Shown piece by piece: positions 60,932 to 64,000 of a stretch of DNA of 64,000 nt. Position 1 is the first letter of the stretch, and each line of letters begins with the position of its first letter. The stretch comes from GWA1-54-10 sp043784925 (lineage in GTDB: Bacteria; Patescibacteriota; Minisyncoccia; Phycocordibacterales; SBAW01), in assembly GCA_043784925.1 (NCBI GenBank), contig JAYVXU010000025.1, positions 27,225 through 91,224 on the forward strand, written 5' to 3'. The notes under the pieces were generated by a model. It did no database searches. It saw only the letters and a program-made list of their open reading frames with translations, and was not told where the DNA came from. A program made the position numbers and the translations under genes.

Positions 60932-61594
60932 ATGTCTATAAAGGAAATGCCGCTCCATGAGCGACCTCGAGAAAAACTTATTGCAAAAGGCGTTCAAAAT
61001 TTGACTGATAAAGAGTTGCTCGCGATTTTATTGCGCACTGGGCGAGCAGGGAAGAGCGCGCTAGATATTGCAGAGGGGATACTCGCAAAATATCCTAAGG
61101 CAAAACTGCTCGATATTACTTTCGAAGATTTAAAAGCGGTTAATGGAGTGGACTCCGGCAAGGCGTGTACACTTCTCGCTTCGTTTGAATTAACCCGCCG
61201 CGCATCGGGGGCACAAAAAAGTGGTCGGCCAATTATAGAAACTACTGAGCAAGCTGTGGCCCAGCTGCATGACATACGCGACCTTAAAAAAGAGCATTTC
61301 GTTGCGCTCTATCTCAACGCCCGCAACGAGCTCGTGCATAGAGAAAATATTTCCATAGGTACAGTTAATGCATCGATAGTGCACCCCCGCGATGTCTTTG
61401 CGCCAGCGCTCGAGCATAACGCCACAGCGGTTATTGTCGCCCATAACCACCCTTCGGGCAGCCCCGAACCGTCGCCCGAAGACTTTGCTGTAACCGCCAG
61501 ACTCAAAGAAGCAGGGAAGCTTTTGGGGATTAGCTTGATATGGCATCTCATTCTTACCCACAACGGTCATGCTTCTGTGTGGCAGAATCCCTGA
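60932..61594 (+). CDS. radC: RadC/JAB-domain protein
   Basis: 220 residues from ATG 60932. N-terminal UPF0758 helix-hairpin-helix-like domain (PREKLIAKGVQNLTDKELLAILLRTG) and C-terminal JAMM metal site HNHPSGSPEPSPED. The normal LIDHLI stretch after it reads LIWHLIL, with Trp for Asp, so the active site may be altered. The role of RadC is unresolved. It lies between the SNF2 gene and the restriction locus. Confidence 0.92.
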   Translation: MSIKEMPLHERPREKLIAKGVQNLTDKELLAILLRTGRAGKSALDIAEGILAKYPKAKLLDITFEDLKAVNGVDSGKACTLLASFELTRRASGAQKSGRPIIETTEQAVAQLHDIRDLKKEHFVALYLNARNELVHRENISIGTVNASIVHPRDVFAPALEHNATAVIVAHNHPSGSPEPSPEDFAVTARLKEAGKLLGISLIWHLILTHNGHASVWQNP

Positions 61595-61598
61595 CCCG

Positions 61599-61660
61599 TT
61601 CACGATTAGTGATACCATTTTCGTGAATAACCCTCGATATTAGCCGTCTATTCACGATTA
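61599..61660. repeat. Short direct and inverted repeats
   Basis: TTCACGATTA occurs at 61599-61608 and 61651-61660. TCGTGAATA (61621-61629) is inverted relative to TATTCACGA (61649-61657). Intergenic between radC and hsdS. Confidence 0.5.
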
Positions 61661-61670
61661 TGTGCGTAGA

Positions 61671-61705
61671 CAAAGACCACTTTCTATTTCTTAGTGGTTT
61701 TTTTG
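61671..61705 (+). terminator. Terminator before hsdS
   Basis: AAAGACCAC pairs with GTGGTTTTTT (one G-T) with a 13-base loop and a T-run. Confidence 0.65.
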
Positions 61706-61740
61706 TTGCTATGATTGTTTTTACGCAGTAGAATTGCGGC

Positions 61741-62355
61741 ATGGATATAAAAACTATTGCTGAAATCAGCGAAATTATATCCGGGCATAGTTTCCGTGGG
61801 CCTATAGTAGAGGACATGTATGGGTCAGTTGCAATACTGCAAGCGTCAAATATAGGCGGTCAATCTCTAGATATCGGCACTGATCATTTGAAGAGTATAT
61901 CCACCATGCCTCCGCGCGCCGTCTCAATCCTTCAGGAAGGAGATGTGGTGCTGGTGGCGCGAAGTAGCGCGCTAAGCGGGATGAAAGCAGCAGTTTTTAA
62001 AGGCTACCATAAGCCGGTCATTGCTACATCATCTGTAACCATCATACGTCCACGCCCCCTGTCGACTGTACTCCCTGAGTATTTGGTCCTTTATGTAAAT
62101 TCACAACTTGGTCAATCAGCACTCAGTGCTTATGCAAGAGGTTCAACAATTCAGACCATCCTTAAACGAGATCTTGAAGCGGTGCGGATTCCGTTGCCCT
62201 CTCTAGAAAAGCAAGAAAATATAGTGCAGCTTTATATAAACATCCAAAAGCAAGAGAGGATCATTGAGCGCCAAAGTGAAATTAAACAAAACATTATCAA
62301 CGCGACTTTTAAAAGCCTAACTGCTACATACACGTTGCGCTTCAATAGACAATAG
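61741..62355 (+). CDS. hsdS: Type I restriction specificity subunit, half-size
   Basis: 204 residues with one target-recognition domain (about 1-165; SGHSFRGPIVED, GDVVLVARSS, TSSVTIIRPR, YARGSTIQTILKRDLEAVRIPLPSLEKQENIV) and one C-terminal coiled coil. Normal HsdS has two such units in about 400 residues, so this one may act as a homodimer with a palindromic target, or be one of several. TAGAAT (61729-61734) ends 6 bases before the ATG. Confidence 0.85.
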   Translation: MDIKTIAEISEIISGHSFRGPIVEDMYGSVAILQASNIGGQSLDIGTDHLKSISTMPPRAVSILQEGDVVLVARSSALSGMKAAVFKGYHKPVIATSSVTIIRPRPLSTVLPEYLVLYVNSQLGQSALSAYARGSTIQTILKRDLEAVRIPLPSLEKQENIVQLYINIQKQERIIERQSEIKQNIINATFKSLTATYTLRFNRQ

Positions 62356-62379
62356 CGCGACATAATTTTGCAAAATCAC

Positions 62380-63897
62380 ATGACTACTCACAAAAAATAC
62401 ACACAGGAAGACCTCAACAACACGCTGTGGTCGGCAGCAGACTCTTCACGTAGCCAGTTAAACGGTGCTGACTACATGAACTATGTATTGCCAATGCTCT
62501 TTCTCAAGTATCTGAGCGATAAATCAAAACAGCGGGAGGAGGAGTTTCGAAAGCGGTTTTCCGGTGATGAAAGACGCGTGCAAGAGAAGATGCGGCTCGA
62601 TCGCTTCTATATCCCGCCCAAAGCGTCCTTTGACTATATCTACAGCAAGATAGAGGAAGATAACCTTGGCGAAGAAATCAATAAAGCACTCCATTTGATT
62701 GAAGATGATAACAAGGACAAGCTCGAAGGGGTTTTCTATGTCGACTTCAATGCTGAAGCGATTCTGGGGAAACTCCCTGAGCGCAATAAAATGTTGCGCA
62801 ACCTCATGCAAGACTTTGCCAAGATAGACCTCTCGGAGGTTGGTGACGATGTGATAGGCAATGCATACATGTACATGATAGAGAAGTTTGGTGCGGACGC
62901 GGGTAAAAAAGCTGGGGAATTTTTTACGGTACGAAACGTCGCAAAGCTCGTGGCTATGCTCGCCGAACCCAAGGAAGGTGCGCGCATCTGCGACCCAGCT
63001 TGTGGCTCTGGTGGCCTCCTCTTGCTTGCTGGCGAGGAAGTAGAAAAGCTAGGATCTCTGAACTATGCCCTGTATGGGCAAGAGAGCACAGGTGCAACCT
63101 ACCAACTCGCACGCATGAACATGTTCCTTCACGGCAAAGACTCTGCGCAACTCGAGTGGGGCGATACGCTTAATAATCCGCTCTTGGTAGAAAACGACAA
63201 CCTCATGCATTTCGACGTGGTGGTCGCCAACCCGCCGTTTTCGCTCAAGAAATGGGGGGCTGAGCACGCCGATTCAGACAAATATAATCGCTTTTGGCGT
63301 GGCGTGCCCCCAAAGGACAAGGGCGACTTCGCTTTCATCACTCACATGGTTGAAACTGCGAAGCCCAAGACCGGCAGGGTGGCGGTCATCGTGCCGCACG
63401 GCGTACTCTTTCGAGGTGGTGCCGAGGGTAAGATTCGTGAGCAACTACTCAAAGAAAATATCATCGATACGGTCATAGGCTTGCCAGCCGGGCTTTTTCA
63501 GACGACCGGCATCCCCGTTGCCATTCTCGTCATAGACCGCTCACGCGAGAAAGGAGGAGCGAACGAGAGCAAAAAAGATGTGCTTTTTATTGAAGCGTCA
63601 AAAGAATTCAAGCAAAACAAGGCCCAGAATATTTTGACCGAGGAACATATCTCCAAAATCTTCGACACCTATAAAAAGCGCAAGAATATAGAGAAGTTCT
63701 CACGCAAGGTCGGGATGAAAGAGATCGAGGAAAACGACTTCAACCTCAACATCACCCGCTACGTCGATACCTTCGAGGAAGAAGCCCCCGTGGACATCAA
63801 AGCAAACCTCAAAGAGCTTGCAGCGCTCGAGCCAGAACTCCAAAAGCTGGAAAAGCAGATGGTCGAGTATTTGAAGGAATTGGGGATCACAAAATAA
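62380..63897 (+). CDS. hsdM: Type I restriction adenine methylase subunit
   Basis: 505 residues. N-terminal HsdM helical domain (NTLWSAADSSRSQLNGADYMNYVLPMLFLKYLSDK), SAM motif I CDPACGSGGLLLL and N6-adenine catalytic motif NPPF (VVANPPFSLKKWG). Methylates adenine in the sequence set by HsdS. Gene order hsdS-hsdM; hsdR would be expected beyond the window. Confidence 0.96.
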   Translation: MTTHKKYTQEDLNNTLWSAADSSRSQLNGADYMNYVLPMLFLKYLSDKSKQREEEFRKRFSGDERRVQEKMRLDRFYIPPKASFDYIYSKIEEDNLGEEINKALHLIEDDNKDKLEGVFYVDFNAEAILGKLPERNKMLRNLMQDFAKIDLSEVGDDVIGNAYMYMIEKFGADAGKKAGEFFTVRNVAKLVAMLAEPKEGARICDPACGSGGLLLLAGEEVEKLGSLNYALYGQESTGATYQLARMNMFLHGKDSAQLEWGDTLNNPLLVENDNLMHFDVVVANPPFSLKKWGAEHADSDKYNRFWRGVPPKDKGDFAFITHMVETAKPKTGRVAVIVPHGVLFRGGAEGKIREQLLKENIIDTVIGLPAGLFQTTGIPVAILVIDRSREKGGANESKKDVLFIEASKEFKQNKAQNILTEEHISKIFDTYKKRKNIEKFSRKVGMKEIEENDFNLNITRYVDTFEEEAPVDIKANLKELAALEPELQKLEKQMVEYLKELGITK

Positions 63898-63898
63898 C

Positions 63899-64000
63899 AT
63901 GGAAAAAGATTTTGACACATGGAATAAAGATAAAAAAGGACTAGAAGAAAGAGATATACGATTTCTTTTTAAGACCGGTGATATTTGGTGGTGTTCTATT
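63899..64000 (+). CDS. PemK/MazF-like toxin, partial
   Basis: 34 residues visible before the window ends. It opens with a charged helix (EKDFDTWNKDKKGLEERD) and then RFLFKTGDIWWCSI, like the start of PemK/MazF family mRNA interferases (..REIWWCSLG). Starts 1 base after the hsdM stop. In CPR genomes such toxins often lie inside type I restriction loci. Confidence 0.65.
   Translation, partial: MEKDFDTWNKDKKGLEERDIRFLFKTGDIWWCSI

Noticed and set aside
1..64000. tRNA, rRNA, tmRNA or CRISPR arrays
   Set aside because: I looked for T-loop motifs and repeat-spacer patterns by eye and saw none; a dedicated scan could still find a divergent tRNA.

Overview
The window looks like chromosomal DNA of a Patescibacteria/CPR organism, most likely Paceibacteria (Parcubacteria). 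The evidence is moderate GC, standard code with TGA as stop, and families typical of that group: an [Fe-S]-less MutY, RNase J with a basic tail, DUF4342, DUF5663-like and DUF4234 proteins, LemA/HtpX, an orphan membrane-anchored solute-binding protein beside SecG, and a TraG/VirD4-like ATPase without a relaxase. There is no outer-membrane machinery, and a sortase with an LPNTG substrate fits a single-membrane envelope. I saw no tRNA, rRNA or CRISPR.

Layout. 1-9.7 kb: small envelope proteins, a cupredoxin, a YgjP-type metalloprotease, a LexA-like regulator with operator-like repeats, a DoxX-like protein, and the LPNTG protein with its sortase. 9.8-20.3 kb: housekeeping (RRM protein, MutY, RNase J, SecG, solute-binding protein, GroES/GroEL) with small zinc-ribbon genes in between. 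20.3-24.5 kb: LemA, DUF2207, a RelE/ParE toxin-antitoxin pair and HtpX. 24.5-30.5 kb: TraG/VirD4-like ATPase, a large unknown membrane protein that appears frameshifted, and a DUF5663-like protein. 30.6-46.9 kb: surface and polysaccharide region with a fibronectin protein, GT2-GtrA, GH8, a cellulose-synthase-like GT2, GT39, a Gpi18-like mannosyltransferase, a secreted GH6 glucanase, an OmpR-type two-component system and a PEP-utilising-type enzyme. 47-57 kb: accessory genes (MucR, VOC, ArsR-AHSA1-YCII, DtxR-Nramp, a CPBP/hydrolase fusion). 57.3-64 kb: SNF2 helicase with SWIM finger, RadC, and a type I restriction locus (half-size HsdS, HsdM, start of a PemK/MazF-like toxin).

Two initiation styles can be read from the sequence. 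More than twenty genes have a -10 hexamer, often extended (TGn), ending 5-10 bases before the start codon, so the transcript would be leaderless. A second group has TTGAC-type -35 boxes at 16-17 bp spacing, a leader and usually a Shine-Dalgarno; several of these are small single-gene cassettes closed by a hairpin. In the leaderless regulators (LexA-like, ArsR, DtxR) inverted repeats lie on the -10 and start codon, so one site could control both polymerase and ribosome.

Several loci are decayed: a glycosyltransferase-4 start fused to a glycogen-debranching-enzyme end, a LamG-like secreted protein, a DUF4234 protein and the tail of an FAD-linked oxidase. Most carry single-base frameshifts, so either genome decay or assembly error must be considered. 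The most novel-looking items are the leaderless/operator architecture, two adjacent pairs of 11-bp repeats between the two-component operon and the GH6 gene, the beta-glucan synthesis and hydrolysis set, the TraG-like ATPase locus and the CPBP-hydrolase fusion.
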